A stretch of 64,000 nucleotides of DNA from Niastella yeongjuensis (GCF_900110245.1 NZ_FOCZ01000002.1:558001-622000); one strand, 5' to 3'. Numbered from the stretch's first letter, positions 28,729 through 37,956 are shown. The notes: generated by a model from the sequence alone, not told the origin. Numbers and translations are program-made.

Positions 28729-28928
28729 GCAAACAAAAATAGCTGATTATTTTGGTCAATAAACAAATGACAATAAGCAATAGGCAAAAGGTAGTTATAA
28801 GTGGTGAATGGTTAATTATGAAGGGGTTACCGGGCACTGGCTACCCAAAATCTGCAACTGGTTGTGAATGAGCTATCAGTAAAGAATAGACCTGGTAAAT
28901 AACCCTTTTCCTTATCTTCGCCCTCCTT

Positions 28929-29936
28929 ATGCAAAGTGTTAAGAAAGAGATTGTCATGGGCGGCATCCGCCCAACGGGTTATTTACACCTGGGTAACTAT
29001 TTTGGCGCCCTGCGCAACTTTGTGCGCATGCAGGAAGAATATACCTGCTTCTTTATGCTGGCCGATCTGCATTCGTTGACCACCCATCCTGATACAAAGG
29101 AATTAAAGACCAACATACACCGCGTACTGGCCGAGCACCTGGCCAGTGGCCTCGATCCCGATAAATGTGCCCTGTACTGCCAGAGCCATGTTTATGAAAC
29201 TTCAGAACTTTACCTGTACCTGAATATGATGTCGATGGTAGGGGAGCTGCAAAAGACGCCTACCTTTAAGGACAAAGTGCGTCAGCACCCTGACAACGTA
29301 AATGCCGGTTTGTTAACCTACCCGGTATTACAGGCTGCAGATATTTTGTTACACCGTGCCAAACTGGTACCGGTGGGTAAAGACCAGGAACAACACCTGG
29401 AAATGGCGCGTAATATTGCCAACCGTTTTGCCCATCATTATGGCGAAGTATTCCCCGAACCGGTGGCTTTTAATTATGGCAGTGAACTCGTTAAAGTGCC
29501 CAGTCTGGATGGCGGTGGCAAAATGAGTAAAAGTGAGAACCAAAACGCTACCCTATACCTCAGTGATTCCGATGATCAGATCCGCAAAAAAGTGATGAAG
29601 GCCAAAACTGACAGCGGTCCCACCGAACCTAACACACCTAAGCCCGATTACATCGAGAACATCTTTTTGTTAATGAAGCTGGTAAGCACGCCAGATACCG
29701 TTCAGAAGTTCGAAGAAGACTATAACGCATGTACCATCAGGTATGGTGATCTGAAAAAGCAACTGGCCGAAGACATGGTAAACTTTATCGCTCCTATACG
29801 CGAAAAAGCCGAAGCCATTCAGCAGGATACCGACTATCTGAAAAAAGTGATGATCCAGGGAGCTGAAAAAGCCCGTATCAGCGCACAGGCTACTTTGCAG
29901 GTGGTTCGCCAGGCCATTGGGTTGAATTATTATTAA
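28929..29936 (+). CDS. trpS: Tryptophanyl-tRNA synthetase
   Basis: 335 aa, class Ic synthetase of the usual ~330 aa size. ATP site: GGIRPTGYLHLGNYFGAL (HIGH-type HLGN) and GGGKMSKSENQNATL (KMSKS). YPVLQAADILLH and VGKDQEQHLEMARNIA are diagnostic of TrpRS. Cytoplasmic; charges tRNA-Trp. TATCTTCG about 10 bases before the start is a one-mismatch -7 box, leaving a very short leader and no tRNA-sensing structure. Confidence 0.97.
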   Translation: MQSVKKEIVMGGIRPTGYLHLGNYFGALRNFVRMQEEYTCFFMLADLHSLTTHPDTKELKTNIHRVLAEHLASGLDPDKCALYCQSHVYETSELYLYLNMMSMVGELQKTPTFKDKVRQHPDNVNAGLLTYPVLQAADILLHRAKLVPVGKDQEQHLEMARNIANRFAHHYGEVFPEPVAFNYGSELVKVPSLDGGGKMSKSENQNATLYLSDSDDQIRKKVMKAKTDSGPTEPNTPKPDYIENIFLLMKLVSTPDTVQKFEEDYNACTIRYGDLKKQLAEDMVNFIAPIREKAEAIQQDTDYLKKVMIQGAEKARISAQATLQVVRQAIGLNYY

Positions 29937-30035
29937 AAAAGAACGGGCAACAGGCTTAAAACCGGAAAGAATTAATATCTTAAATTTTTGATTGTCCTCA
30001 CAATTGGGGACGAAACGGGATAGAACTCTATTATA

Positions 30036-30671
30036 ATGGCAAAAACAAAGAAACCGAAGCATATTGCTGTAGCGGGTAATATCGGTGCGGGCAAAACTAC
30101 GCTCACCGAGCTGCTCAGTAAACATTATCGCTGGATACCCCAGTTTGAAGACGTAGACCACAATCCCTATCTCTTCGATTTTTATGATGATATGCCCCGG
30201 TGGAGTTTTAACCTGCAGATCTATTTCCTCAACAGCCGTCTTAAACAACTGAACGATATTCACCGCGGTACCGAAACCATTGTGCAGGACCGCACTATTT
30301 ATGAAGATGCTTATATCTTCGCGCCTAACCTGCATGAAATGGGGTTAATGAGCAAGCGCGATTTCGATAACTACTTCATGTTTTTTGAAACCTTAAAAAC
30401 AATGGTGCAACCACCCGATCTGCTTATCTATCTGAAAGCATCGGTACCTACGCTGGTTGCACAAATACAGAAACGGGGCCGCGAATATGAAGAGAATATC
30501 CGGCTCGATTACCTGAAACGTCTCAACGACTTCTACAATAAATGGATCGATGGCTACAAAGAAGGCCCCCTGCTTGTAATTGATATAGATAAGAACAAGT
30601 TTCCTGAAAATGATGAACACCTTGGCGAGATCATTCGCAAGATAGATTCCCAGTTGTACGGTTTGTTCTAA
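30036..30671 (+). CDS. Deoxynucleoside kinase (dAdo/dGuo/dCyd kinase family)
   Basis: 211 aa. P-loop GNIGAGKTTLTELLSKHY, then the family motifs FEDVDHNPYLFDFYDD, WSFNLQIYFLNSRL, and the E/DR-x motif IVQDRTIYEDAYIFA. It phosphorylates deoxynucleosides using ATP in the salvage pathway. The lid segment QKRGREYEENIRLDYL has the conserved arginines. Followed after 7 bp by the sulfatase-fold gene; the two likely share a transcript. Exact substrate (purine or pyrimidine) cannot be read safely. Confidence 0.92.
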   Translation: MAKTKKPKHIAVAGNIGAGKTTLTELLSKHYRWIPQFEDVDHNPYLFDFYDDMPRWSFNLQIYFLNSRLKQLNDIHRGTETIVQDRTIYEDAYIFAPNLHEMGLMSKRDFDNYFMFFETLKTMVQPPDLLIYLKASVPTLVAQIQKRGREYEENIRLDYLKRLNDFYNKWIDGYKEGPLLVIDIDKNKFPENDEHLGEIIRKIDSQLYGLF

Positions 30672-30678
30672 CAGCTAT

Positions 30679-32157
30679 ATGCAAAAGCTTCAACAAATTC
30701 TGAAAGCCCCTTTTAATTTCCAGTGGCTGGTGCTGTTTTTTGTACTGCATGGCTATAGTGAATTTGTAGGCTTCATCCCCATTCCATCGTTGTTATTACT
30801 GATCGTAGAATTAAGTGCCGTAGCCTGGCTGCTGTTCTTCCTGTTTCGTAAAATGTACCGCGATGCACATAAAGCCGCTTTGCTGGTAACGGTGCTGTTT
30901 TTCTGGTACCTCTTTTTTTATGCCGTTCAGGACGCGCTGTCGGTTCATCCATCGCTTTATAAGTGGTCTCTGTTTCCCCGGTTATTACCGGTAGTGGTAC
31001 TATTAAGTGCAGGTACGTTTATAGCATTGTTTAAATACAAAAGATCACCGGTTAAATTAAATGGCTACTTAAATCTGGTATTTTTAATACTGACGTTGTT
31101 CGATACCGGTTCAATACTATGGCAGGCCATTACGGTAAAACCTGCTTCAACGCCTGCAATAACAGAAACCATAAAGCCGCTGGCCGATACTGCGGCTAAA
31201 CCAGATGTATATTTGATCATCCTGGATGAATACCTGAGCTCATCTGGTTTACAGGAATATTATCATTATGACAACAGCGTCTTTGAATCGTTCTTAAAAC
31301 AAAAAGGGTTTCATGTAAATACCCGTTCCAGCAGCAACTATTCCTCCACCGCTTTTTCCATGGCCTCCATGCTCAATATGCGGTACCTTCAAAAAACAGA
31401 ATTAGCCCATCATAAAGAGGATACTTATAAAAGTATGATCGGGCTGATAAATCACAATGCCGTAGTTGACTACTTTAAACAGTTCCACTACACCATTCAT
31501 GATTATACACCTTTTACAGTAGGTGGTATTGAACCCGATTATTATTTTAGTATGATTCCCCGGGGTATAGAATTGATCACCTTTCGCATGTTGTATTCCT
31601 GTTTTGTAAGGCGGATCATTTATGGGGAACCGCAGAATTATATTGATTTAAGCGGCGTAGCGAACTGGCTGAATAAGCGATTGGTGACTGCTCATGAAGC
31701 ACAAATGCAGGGTGCGCTGACCGCAGCAGAAAAACAATCGCCCGATTTTACTTACCTCCACCTCGTTATGCCGCATAAACCATTTATCTACGACAGTACC
31801 GGCAATTTCGCCAATACCTACAACGCAGTAAAAGACAATAAAACGGCAGGAACCGATGGGTTGTACCTGCAATACCTGGTGTATACCAATAAACGGATGA
31901 TGCAGTACCTCGATCAGTTGCTTACAGCCACGCAGGGTAAAGCGGTGATTATGGTGATGAGCGATCATGGGTATCGCGAGGCCAATAAGTTGCCGGGTAA
32001 ATTTTTTGGCTTTACGAATTTCAATGCCATCTATCTTCCCAACAAGGATTACCATTTATGGTATGATAGTGTAAGTAATGTAAATCAATTTCCCCTGTTG
32101 TTCAATACTATGTTTGGCCAACAGATCCCGCTTAAGAAAGATTCCACTGTTCGTTAA
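30679..32157 (+). CDS. Integral membrane protein with extracytoplasmic sulfatase/phosphatase-fold domain
   Basis: 492 aa. About four or five hydrophobic helices lie in residues ~10-155 (WLVLFFVLHGYSEFVGFIPI, LLLIVELSAVAWLLFFLF and others), then a soluble domain starts KPDVYLIILDEYLSSSGLQE. Alkaline-phosphatase superfamily features: D at the start of the domain, a possible nucleophile in SSNYSSTAFSMASML, VMPHKPF and VMSDHGYRE near the end. This is the layout of phosphoethanolamine/phosphoglycerol transferases and related sulfatases. Substrate unknown. Its stop overlaps the stop of the convergent DUF922 gene. Confidence 0.75.
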   Translation: MQKLQQILKAPFNFQWLVLFFVLHGYSEFVGFIPIPSLLLLIVELSAVAWLLFFLFRKMYRDAHKAALLVTVLFFWYLFFYAVQDALSVHPSLYKWSLFPRLLPVVVLLSAGTFIALFKYKRSPVKLNGYLNLVFLILTLFDTGSILWQAITVKPASTPAITETIKPLADTAAKPDVYLIILDEYLSSSGLQEYYHYDNSVFESFLKQKGFHVNTRSSSNYSSTAFSMASMLNMRYLQKTELAHHKEDTYKSMIGLINHNAVVDYFKQFHYTIHDYTPFTVGGIEPDYYFSMIPRGIELITFRMLYSCFVRRIIYGEPQNYIDLSGVANWLNKRLVTAHEAQMQGALTAAEKQSPDFTYLHLVMPHKPFIYDSTGNFANTYNAVKDNKTAGTDGLYLQYLVYTNKRMMQYLDQLLTATQGKAVIMVMSDHGYREANKLPGKFFGFTNFNAIYLPNKDYHLWYDSVSNVNQFPLLFNTMFGQQIPLKKDSTVR

Positions 32158-32681
32158 TTATGGTAGTTGGCAAAAGGCGCCGTTTCCTTTAATTGCTGAT
32201 CGATCTTTGTCAGCCATTCCTCCTGTCTGGGTTTGTTACGCGAATAATCTGTTTCCTGATCGTATTGGGTTTGCTGTAACCGGTGCTGTTTCATGGCATC
32301 TTCATACAGCTTGTTGAGATCGCTTTGGGCGGTTTTGGCGTTGAAGTGGTAAGCTTTCATAAGCTTGTTCAACTTGCGGGCATTTATTTCTGCAATATCA
32401 AAATGGCCTTGTTCATGGGCCAGCACTTCATTGTTTTTTATACGTACCCACGAACGGTTTTTGTCGAAGCTGCAGCTAATAGAATATTGAAATCCTTTTT
32501 CGTCATAGCCGTATTCTATATTGATATTACTGCTGGTAAGGGCAGCGTTGGAGGAATGCAGATCGGGATTGCCTTTGAAATCGCTCCAGGTAAGTTTGCG
32601 GGAGGCGTTCCAGGGAATCAGGTTGTTCGCCTGTATAACGGTGATACACACAAATAATAATGACAACGCGGCTTTGCTCAT
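32154..32681 (-). CDS. DUF922-type secreted putative zinc protease
   Basis: 175 aa, N-terminal signal peptide (LSLLFVCITVIQA). The N-terminal part NLIPWNASRKLTWSDFKGNP is the DUF922 opening. Zinc-type motif HEQGHFDIAEINARK (HExxH with a following E) lies at about residues 89-103. DUF922 proteins are predicted metal-dependent proteases of unknown target. It overlaps the convergent sulfatase-fold gene by four bases; its upstream neighbour pckA is on the same strand but separated by a terminator. Confidence 0.85.
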   Translation of the reverse strand: MSKAALSLLFVCITVIQANNLIPWNASRKLTWSDFKGNPDLHSSNAALTSSNINIEYGYDEKGFQYSISCSFDKNRSWVRIKNNEVLAHEQGHFDIAEINARKLNKLMKAYHFNAKTAQSDLNKLYEDAMKQHRLQQTQYDQETDYSRNKPRQEEWLTKIDQQLKETAPFANYHN

Positions 32682-32734
32682 AAATGCTACAAAAACAACA
32701 GCAACTTAATTCAAATCAATTGAAATAAAAACAT

Positions 32735-32767
32735 AAAAGGTTGTCCCATTTTATGAGACAACCTTTT
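32735..32767 (-). terminator. Terminator downstream of pckA
   Basis: AAAAGGTTGTC and GACAACCTTTT form a perfect 11-bp stem with an 11-base loop; on the minus strand a T-rich tract follows (TTTTATGTTTTTATTTC). Confidence 0.85.
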
Positions 32768-32861
32768 CTATGGCAAAGTAATCGTTGAGACCGAAATGCT
32801 TTTTTCTCAAAAAGCGTTCTAATATCATTAAAAAATCTGAAACTAAAACAAAAAACGTCGA

Positions 32862-34466
32862 TTATATTTTTGGAGCCGCCGCCAAAACTTCGGGCGTCAC
32901 CCCTGATGCATATTTCTCAAAATTGGTAATGAACTGTTTAGCCAGACTTTCGGCTGCTTTGTCGTAAGCAGTTTTATCGGCCCAGGTATTCCGTGGGTTC
33001 AGGATTGCTTCGGGTACTCCCGGACAACTGGTAGGAACCGCTACGCCGAAAACCGGGTTCATTTCATATTCCACGCTGTCGAGTTTACCATCCAGGGCTG
33101 CACTGATCATAGCGCGGGTATACGACAGTTTCATGCGGTTACCCGTACCATATGCGCCGCCCGTCCAGCCGGTGTTGATGAGCCATACTTTCACGTTGTG
33201 TTTTCTCAGTTTCTCACCCAGCATACTGGCATACTGGCCAGGGTGCAGTGGTAGGAAGGGAGCCCCAAAACAGGCGCTGAACGTAGATTTAGGTTCTGTA
33301 ACACCTGCTTCTGTTCCTGCTACCTTAGCCGTATATCCTGAAATAAACTGGTACATGGCCTGGGCAGGTGTTAACCGGCTTACCGGGGGCAGCACGCCGT
33401 AGGCATCGCAGGTTAAAAAGAAGATATTTTCAGGTATGCCACCCACAGCAGGTTCTATAGCATTACTGATATAATGTAATGGGTATGATACGCGTGTATT
33501 TTCGGTGATGGTCTTGTTGGCAAAATCAATTTCATTGGTGCCGGGGAAGAAGCTGGTATTCTCAACAAGAGCGCCATTGCGGATAGCCGCATAAATGGCC
33601 GGCTCTTTTTCAGGGCTCAGGTCAATACATTTGGCATAACAACCGCCTTCAAAGTTAAATACACCTGTGTCGGTCCAGCCATGCTCGTCGTCACCAATCA
33701 GTTTGCGGTTGGGATCGGCGCTTAAGGTGGTTTTACCGGTTCCGCTTAAGCCAAAGAACAAAGCGGTGTCGCCATCCTGACCAATATTAGCGGAGCAGTG
33801 CATGCTAAGCACCCCTTTGTCGTGGGGTAAAATATAGTTGAGAATAGAGAAGATGCCTTTTTTGATCTCGCCGGTGTAGGCGCTGCCCGCAATTAAAATG
33901 GTGCGGTGTTTAAAGCTGATCACGGCTGCATTGTGCTGACGAACGCCACATTCCTGCGCATCCAGGTGCAAACCGGGTGCGGCCAGTATATGCCAGTCGG
34001 GGTTGAAGTTGTCCAGTTCTTCTTCCTCGGGGCGCATAAACATATTATAGGCAAACAGGTTGGCCCAGGGGTTGTCGTTAACTACGCGAATGTTCAGGCG
34101 ATAGCGGGGATCCGCACAGGCATAGGAATCGCGCACCCATACTTCGGGCTGAGCATTCAAATAATCAAGGATCTTTTTGCGTATGCAGTGAAAATATTTC
34201 TCCTCCAGTGGAATGTTGAAATCATTCCAGTGAACGGAATTTTCAGTGATCTCATCTTTAACAATGAACTTGTCTTTCGGACTACGGCCCGTAAATTCAC
34301 CTGTTTTTACTACCAACGCACCTGTGTTGTTCAGTTCGCCCTGGTTTAATCGTAAACTGTCATGCACTAACTCTTCAGCGCTTAACTGATAATGCAATGT
34401 GTTGGTTGATTGAAGCCCCAGCTCCTCAAGTCCTCTCGTTGGGATTGCAATAGTTGATAATGACAT
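32862..34466 (-). CDS. pckA: Phosphoenolpyruvate carboxykinase (ATP)
   Basis: 534 aa from the ATG at 34464-34466 (MSLSTIAIPTRGLEELGL). A TTG nine codons upstream is rejected because it lies in the promoter -7 box. Converts oxaloacetate and ATP to phosphoenolpyruvate, the entry to gluconeogenesis. Motifs: GRSPKDKFIV, ILIAGSAYTGEIKKGIF with the metal Lys region, P-loop GLSGTGKTTLSADPNRK, DDEHGW, FEGGCYAKCIDLS, and the C-terminal INTGWTGGAYGTGNR. Length is typical (~530-540). Confidence 0.97.
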   Translation of the reverse strand: MSLSTIAIPTRGLEELGLQSTNTLHYQLSAEELVHDSLRLNQGELNNTGALVVKTGEFTGRSPKDKFIVKDEITENSVHWNDFNIPLEEKYFHCIRKKILDYLNAQPEVWVRDSYACADPRYRLNIRVVNDNPWANLFAYNMFMRPEEEELDNFNPDWHILAAPGLHLDAQECGVRQHNAAVISFKHRTILIAGSAYTGEIKKGIFSILNYILPHDKGVLSMHCSANIGQDGDTALFFGLSGTGKTTLSADPNRKLIGDDEHGWTDTGVFNFEGGCYAKCIDLSPEKEPAIYAAIRNGALVENTSFFPGTNEIDFANKTITENTRVSYPLHYISNAIEPAVGGIPENIFFLTCDAYGVLPPVSRLTPAQAMYQFISGYTAKVAGTEAGVTEPKSTFSACFGAPFLPLHPGQYASMLGEKLRKHNVKVWLINTGWTGGAYGTGNRMKLSYTRAMISAALDGKLDSVEYEMNPVFGVAVPTSCPGVPEAILNPRNTWADKTAYDKAAESLAKQFITNFEKYASGVTPEVLAAAPKI

Positions 34467-34490
34467 ACAAGCGTTCGTTTGTTTGAGCGT

Positions 34491-34498
34491 CAAAGATA
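34491..34498 (-). promoter_or_regulatory. Promoter of pckA (-7 box, with -33-like TTG)
   Basis: The minus strand reads TATCTTTG, an exact TAnnTTTG; 20 bases upstream lies TTG (34519-34521 on the plus strand as CAA). Predicted start of transcription is near 34485, about 20 bases before the ATG. Confidence 0.65.
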
Positions 34499-34891
34499 AT
34501 ATTAAAATTTATTCACGCCAATGGCGGTATTCGATACATTTTTGAATATTTTCTAATACAATGGGTAGTTTATTGGGAATTATCTACCTAACGATTGTTA
34601 GGGTAAGATCGCATTGATTGCTCATGCGGTTTTGCTGAATGGGTACTAAAACCTGATTTTTTTACCTGTTTATTCATCAGTTTTTGGGTACCGGTTTCCC
34701 GGTTTTCAGTTACCGGTTCAAACCGTTTGTTGACTACAGCTGTCTGAACAGTAATTGCATGTTAATGATTTAGAGGCTGTTCTCTTTGCCCATAACCGGC
34801 ATCGGGTAACCGGTTACTGCTTTAAGTTGACCGTTTTCATTTATTTTTACCGGATCAATAAAAGTGCTCTTTATTATAAACATTTAACTAC
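34499..34891. promoter_or_regulatory. Intergenic gap with clustered CCGGTT motifs
   Basis: About 390 bp between divergent pckA and the aminopeptidase gene. TACCGGTTT (34689), TACCGGTTC (34711), the perfect palindrome GTAACCGGTTAC (34806-34817) and TTACCGGATC (34850s) make a cluster of CCGG-centred sites. It could be an operator region or a decayed repeat. No gene is seen. Confidence 0.35.
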
Positions 34892-36184
34892 ATGAAATAT
34901 CTGCCACTCGATCCTGCCATTTTTATCCAGAACCGTCAACGTTTTGTTGCCCGGATGGATAAAAACGCGATTGCGATCTTCAACAGCAATGATGAACTGC
35001 CAACCAATGGCGATGCCACTCACCGGTTCATACAAAACAGCGACCTGTACTGGCTTTGCGGTATTGACCAGGAAGATACCATGGTGATCCTTTTTCCTGG
35101 TAACCCCGATCCAAAACTTCGCGAAGTGCTGGTATTGGTGCGCCCCAATGAAATGAAAGAGAAATGGGATGGCAGGCGTTTGCGGGCAGAAGAAGCCAGG
35201 AAAATGTCGGGTATTCAAACCATCATCTGGCTCGACAGCCTGGAAGCGGTATTGCAGGGCTGGATCCATTTGGCCGATACCATTTATCTGAACACAAACG
35301 AAAACGACCGCAAATCGAACTGGGTACCGGTACGTGATTACCGCTATGCAGAAGAAATGCGGCAGAAATTCCCGCTGCATCAGTACAAACGCAGCGCCCG
35401 TATTATGAAAGACCTGCGGGCCATTAAATCGCCCCAGGAAGTTGCCGTAATGCAACAGGCAATAGATATCACCCAAAAAACGTTTGAACGACTGCTGAAA
35501 TTCATAAAGCCGGGTGTAATGGAATATGAGATAGAGGCGGAGATCTGGCATTCGTTTTTGTCACAGCGCGCCACTGCACCGGCCTATAGCAGCATCATTG
35601 CCAGTGGCGACCGTGCCCGCATTCTGCATTATGTATTCAATAACCAGGAATGTAAAGATGGCGAGCTGGTGTTGATGGATTTTGGCGCCGAATACGGTGG
35701 TTATTGTGCCGATTTAACCCGTACAATTCCCGTGAATGGAAAGTTCACCAAACGGCAGAAAGACGTGTACAATGGTTGTTTACGCCTGCATGACTATGCG
35801 AAAAGCATTTTGAAGCCAGGCATCAGCATCGTTGATTATACCGATAAAGTAGGAGCGGAAGCTACCAAAGTGTTTGTAAAGCTGGGATTGTTAAGCCCCG
35901 GCGATGTGAAGAATGAGGATAAGGACAACCGCGCTTACCGCAAGTATTTATATCATGGCATTTCGCATCATTTAGGGATCGATGTACATGACCTGGGCAC
36001 ACGTACCGAACCCATTAAACCGGGGATGGTATTTACTATTGAACCGGGTATTTACATAGAACAGGAACAAATGGGCATCCGTATCGAGAACAATGTATGG
36101 ATCACCAAAACCGGCAACAAAGACCTGATGGCAAAGATTCCCATTAAGGCAGATGATATTGAAGCCTGGATGAAGAAAAAATAA
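34892..36184 (+). CDS. pepP: Xaa-Pro aminopeptidase (M24B, PepP-like)
   Basis: 430 aa. N-terminal AMP_N domain (IFIQNRQRFVARMDKNAIAI, RFIQNSDLYWLCGIDQEDTM). Pita-bread catalytic domain with the five metal ligands: Asp in LMDFGAEYGGYCADLTRT (two Asp), His in YHGISHHLGIDVHD, Glu in VFTIEPGIYIE and Glu in GIRIENNVWIT. Removes the N-terminal residue when proline is second; cytoplasmic. Length matches PepP (about 440). The stop is 28 bp before pssA. Confidence 0.94.
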   Translation: MKYLPLDPAIFIQNRQRFVARMDKNAIAIFNSNDELPTNGDATHRFIQNSDLYWLCGIDQEDTMVILFPGNPDPKLREVLVLVRPNEMKEKWDGRRLRAEEARKMSGIQTIIWLDSLEAVLQGWIHLADTIYLNTNENDRKSNWVPVRDYRYAEEMRQKFPLHQYKRSARIMKDLRAIKSPQEVAVMQQAIDITQKTFERLLKFIKPGVMEYEIEAEIWHSFLSQRATAPAYSSIIASGDRARILHYVFNNQECKDGELVLMDFGAEYGGYCADLTRTIPVNGKFTKRQKDVYNGCLRLHDYAKSILKPGISIVDYTDKVGAEATKVFVKLGLLSPGDVKNEDKDNRAYRKYLYHGISHHLGIDVHDLGTRTEPIKPGMVFTIEPGIYIEQEQMGIRIENNVWITKTGNKDLMAKIPIKADDIEAWMKKK

Positions 36185-36212
36185 ACGAAAAAGAATAAGC
36201 TAATTTGCAAGC

Positions 36213-36977
36213 ATGAAACACATACCAAACCTGTTCACTCTACTCAATTTGTTCTTTGGCTGTATTGCGATCATCTACATATTGCAAAATGGAATTATTA
36301 TAGTAAGTGATGAGCAGGGGACACAGTTGCTGGAAATTCCCGAAAAAATATGGCTGGGGTCCTTATTCATAGCACTGGCCGCTGTGGTGGATTTTTTAGA
36401 TGGTTTTGTTGCCCGCCTGTTCAATGCCACATCGCCATTGGGCAAACAACTCGATTCACTGGCCGATGTGGTAAGCTTTGGTGTGGCGCCCGGTATGATC
36501 GTGTACCAGTTTCTGCGGTTGAGTTATGCAGGTTTGCCCGATGGGGTTGAAGCGCCTGTTATACTGTTAATGCCTGCAATGCTGATACCCTGTGCAGCTG
36601 CTTTCCGCCTGGGCAAGTTCAATATCGATGATTCCCAGCAATATGGCTTTAAAGGCGTTCCCACGCCGGCAGCAGGGTTGTTGGTTGCTTCATTGCCACT
36701 CATTTACTGGTATTCGAATGCAGATATGGCCAGTTTGTTACAGAATCGCTGGGTGTGGTATGGTATTATTGTGGTGTTGAGCTATTTAATGGTAAGCAAC
36801 CTGCCGCTGATGGCGCTGAAATTTAAAAATTTCTCCGTAAAAAGCAATCTGCCCAAGATTATTTTGCTGGCAGCAGCCATAATAGCCGGCATATTATTAA
36901 AATGGATGGCAGTGCCGGTTGTGTTTATTCTTTACATCATCTTATCTTTGGCGTTCAAAAATAAAGCTACAACATGA
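36213..36977 (+). CDS. pssA: CDP-diacylglycerol--serine O-phosphatidyltransferase
   Basis: 254 aa, multi-pass membrane protein. It makes phosphatidylserine, the precursor of phosphatidylethanolamine. CDP-alcohol phosphatidyltransferase motif D-G-x2-A-R-x8-G-x3-D-x3-D is complete in DGFVARLFNATSPLGKQLDS followed by LADVVSFG. It starts IPNLFTLLNLFFGCIAI, the typical first helix. Its stop overlaps the purS start by four bases (ATGA), so they are translationally coupled. Confidence 0.95.
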   Translation: MKHIPNLFTLLNLFFGCIAIIYILQNGIIIVSDEQGTQLLEIPEKIWLGSLFIALAAVVDFLDGFVARLFNATSPLGKQLDSLADVVSFGVAPGMIVYQFLRLSYAGLPDGVEAPVILLMPAMLIPCAAAFRLGKFNIDDSQQYGFKGVPTPAAGLLVASLPLIYWYSNADMASLLQNRWVWYGIIVVLSYLMVSNLPLMALKFKNFSVKSNLPKIILLAAAIIAGILLKWMAVPVVFILYIILSLAFKNKATT

Positions 36978-37219
36978 CCTATACAGTTCAGGTGAAGGTA
37001 ATGCCGTTAAAAGAATTGCTCGATCCGCAAGGAAAAGCCGTAATGGGTGGATTGCAAAATCTGGGATTGGGTAATATTCAGGATGTACGGGTAGGAAAGA
37101 ACATCACCCTGCAGGTTGAAGCCAACACCCCTGATCAGGCAAAAGCAATTGCCGAAGAAGCCTCCAAAAAGTTACTCGCCAATCCGGTAATGGAGTATTT
37201 CGAAATCGTAATTAACTAA
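36974..37219 (+). CDS. purS: Phosphoribosylformylglycinamidine synthase subunit PurS
   Basis: 81 aa, normal for PurS. YTVQVKVMPLKELLDPQGKA, VMGGLQNLGLGNIQDVRVGK and a C-terminal ANPVMEYFEIVIN. PurS bridges PurL and PurQ in the fourth step of de novo purine synthesis; purL/purQ are not in this window. Starts inside the pssA stop (ATGA). Confidence 0.93.
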   Translation: MTYTVQVKVMPLKELLDPQGKAVMGGLQNLGLGNIQDVRVGKNITLQVEANTPDQAKAIAEEASKKLLANPVMEYFEIVIN

Positions 37220-37223
37220 TGTT

Positions 37224-37288
37224 TTGATAAGCTAATATGTTGATGTGCCTCTTACAAGAGGCACATCAACATATTAGCGCATTATCAA
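37224..37288. repeat. Long near-perfect inverted repeat in the purS-rsmI spacer (rsmI leader)
   Basis: A perfect 23-bp inverted repeat: left arm 37231-37253, two-base loop AC, right arm 37256-37278 (ends GTGCCTCTT / AAGAGGCAC). A further 7 bp (TTGATAA 37224-37230 / TTATCAA 37282-37288) extend it across a three-base bulge. It ends two bases before the rsmI ATG at 37291, so in mRNA it would occupy the whole ribosome-binding area. Confidence 0.9.
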
Positions 37289-37290
37289 CT

Positions 37291-37956
37291 ATGCTGTATA
37301 TAGTACCAACACCCATAGGTAACTTGCTGGATATCACGCTCAGGGCCCTGGAGGTGTTGAAGCAGGTTGATCTTATACTGGCTGAAGATACACGCACATC
37401 GGGCAAATTATTGAACCACTACCAGATCACGCGGCCGCTTACCACTTATCACATGCATAACGAGCATCAGATAGTGCCACACCTGGTAAGCCAGTTACAG
37501 GAAGGTAAGAAGATGGCGATGATCTCAGATGCCGGTACCCCCGGTATTTCAGATGCCGCCTTCCTGCTCGTTCGGGAGTGTATTAAACAAGGTATAAAAG
37601 TAGAATGTCTTCCCGGCGCTACCGCTTTTGTTCCCGCCCTGGTGAACAGCGGATTGCCCATGACCCGCTTTACATTTGAAGGATTTCTTCCGCCAAAAAA
37701 AGGCCGGCAAACCATGTTGAAGAAGCTGGCCGAAGAAGACCGTACCATGATCATTTATGAATCACCGCACCGCCTGCTTAAAACCCTGCAGGAATTTGTT
37801 CAATACTTTGGCGCCGACCGCCAATGCAGTGTAAGCCGTGAGCTGTCTAAAATGTATGAAGAAAATGCACACGGTACCCTGCAGGAGCTGGTTGAACATT
37901 TTCAGAAAAAAGAAGTGAAAGGGGAGATAGTTATTGTGTTGGCAGGGAAGGAGTGA
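37291..37956 (+). CDS. rsmI: 16S rRNA (cytidine(1402)-2'-O)-methyltransferase RsmI
   Basis: 221 aa from the ATG at 37291 (MLYIVPTPIGNLLDITLRAL), the family's standard start; the frame is open to 37237 but that part lies in the hairpin. SAM-dependent tetrapyrrole-methylase fold: VPTPIGNL, LAEDTRTSGKLLNHYQI, ISDAGTPGISDA, and the motif CLPGATAFVPALVNSGLP. It 2'-O-methylates C1402 in the ribosomal decoding centre. Confidence 0.95.
   Translation: MLYIVPTPIGNLLDITLRALEVLKQVDLILAEDTRTSGKLLNHYQITRPLTTYHMHNEHQIVPHLVSQLQEGKKMAMISDAGTPGISDAAFLLVRECIKQGIKVECLPGATAFVPALVNSGLPMTRFTFEGFLPPKKGRQTMLKKLAEEDRTMIIYESPHRLLKTLQEFVQYFGADRQCSVSRELSKMYEENAHGTLQELVEHFQKKEVKGEIVIVLAGKE

Noticed and set aside
37237-37290. 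N-terminal extension of RsmI
   Set aside because: It is encoded by the hairpin arms; the family starts at the ATG at 37291.
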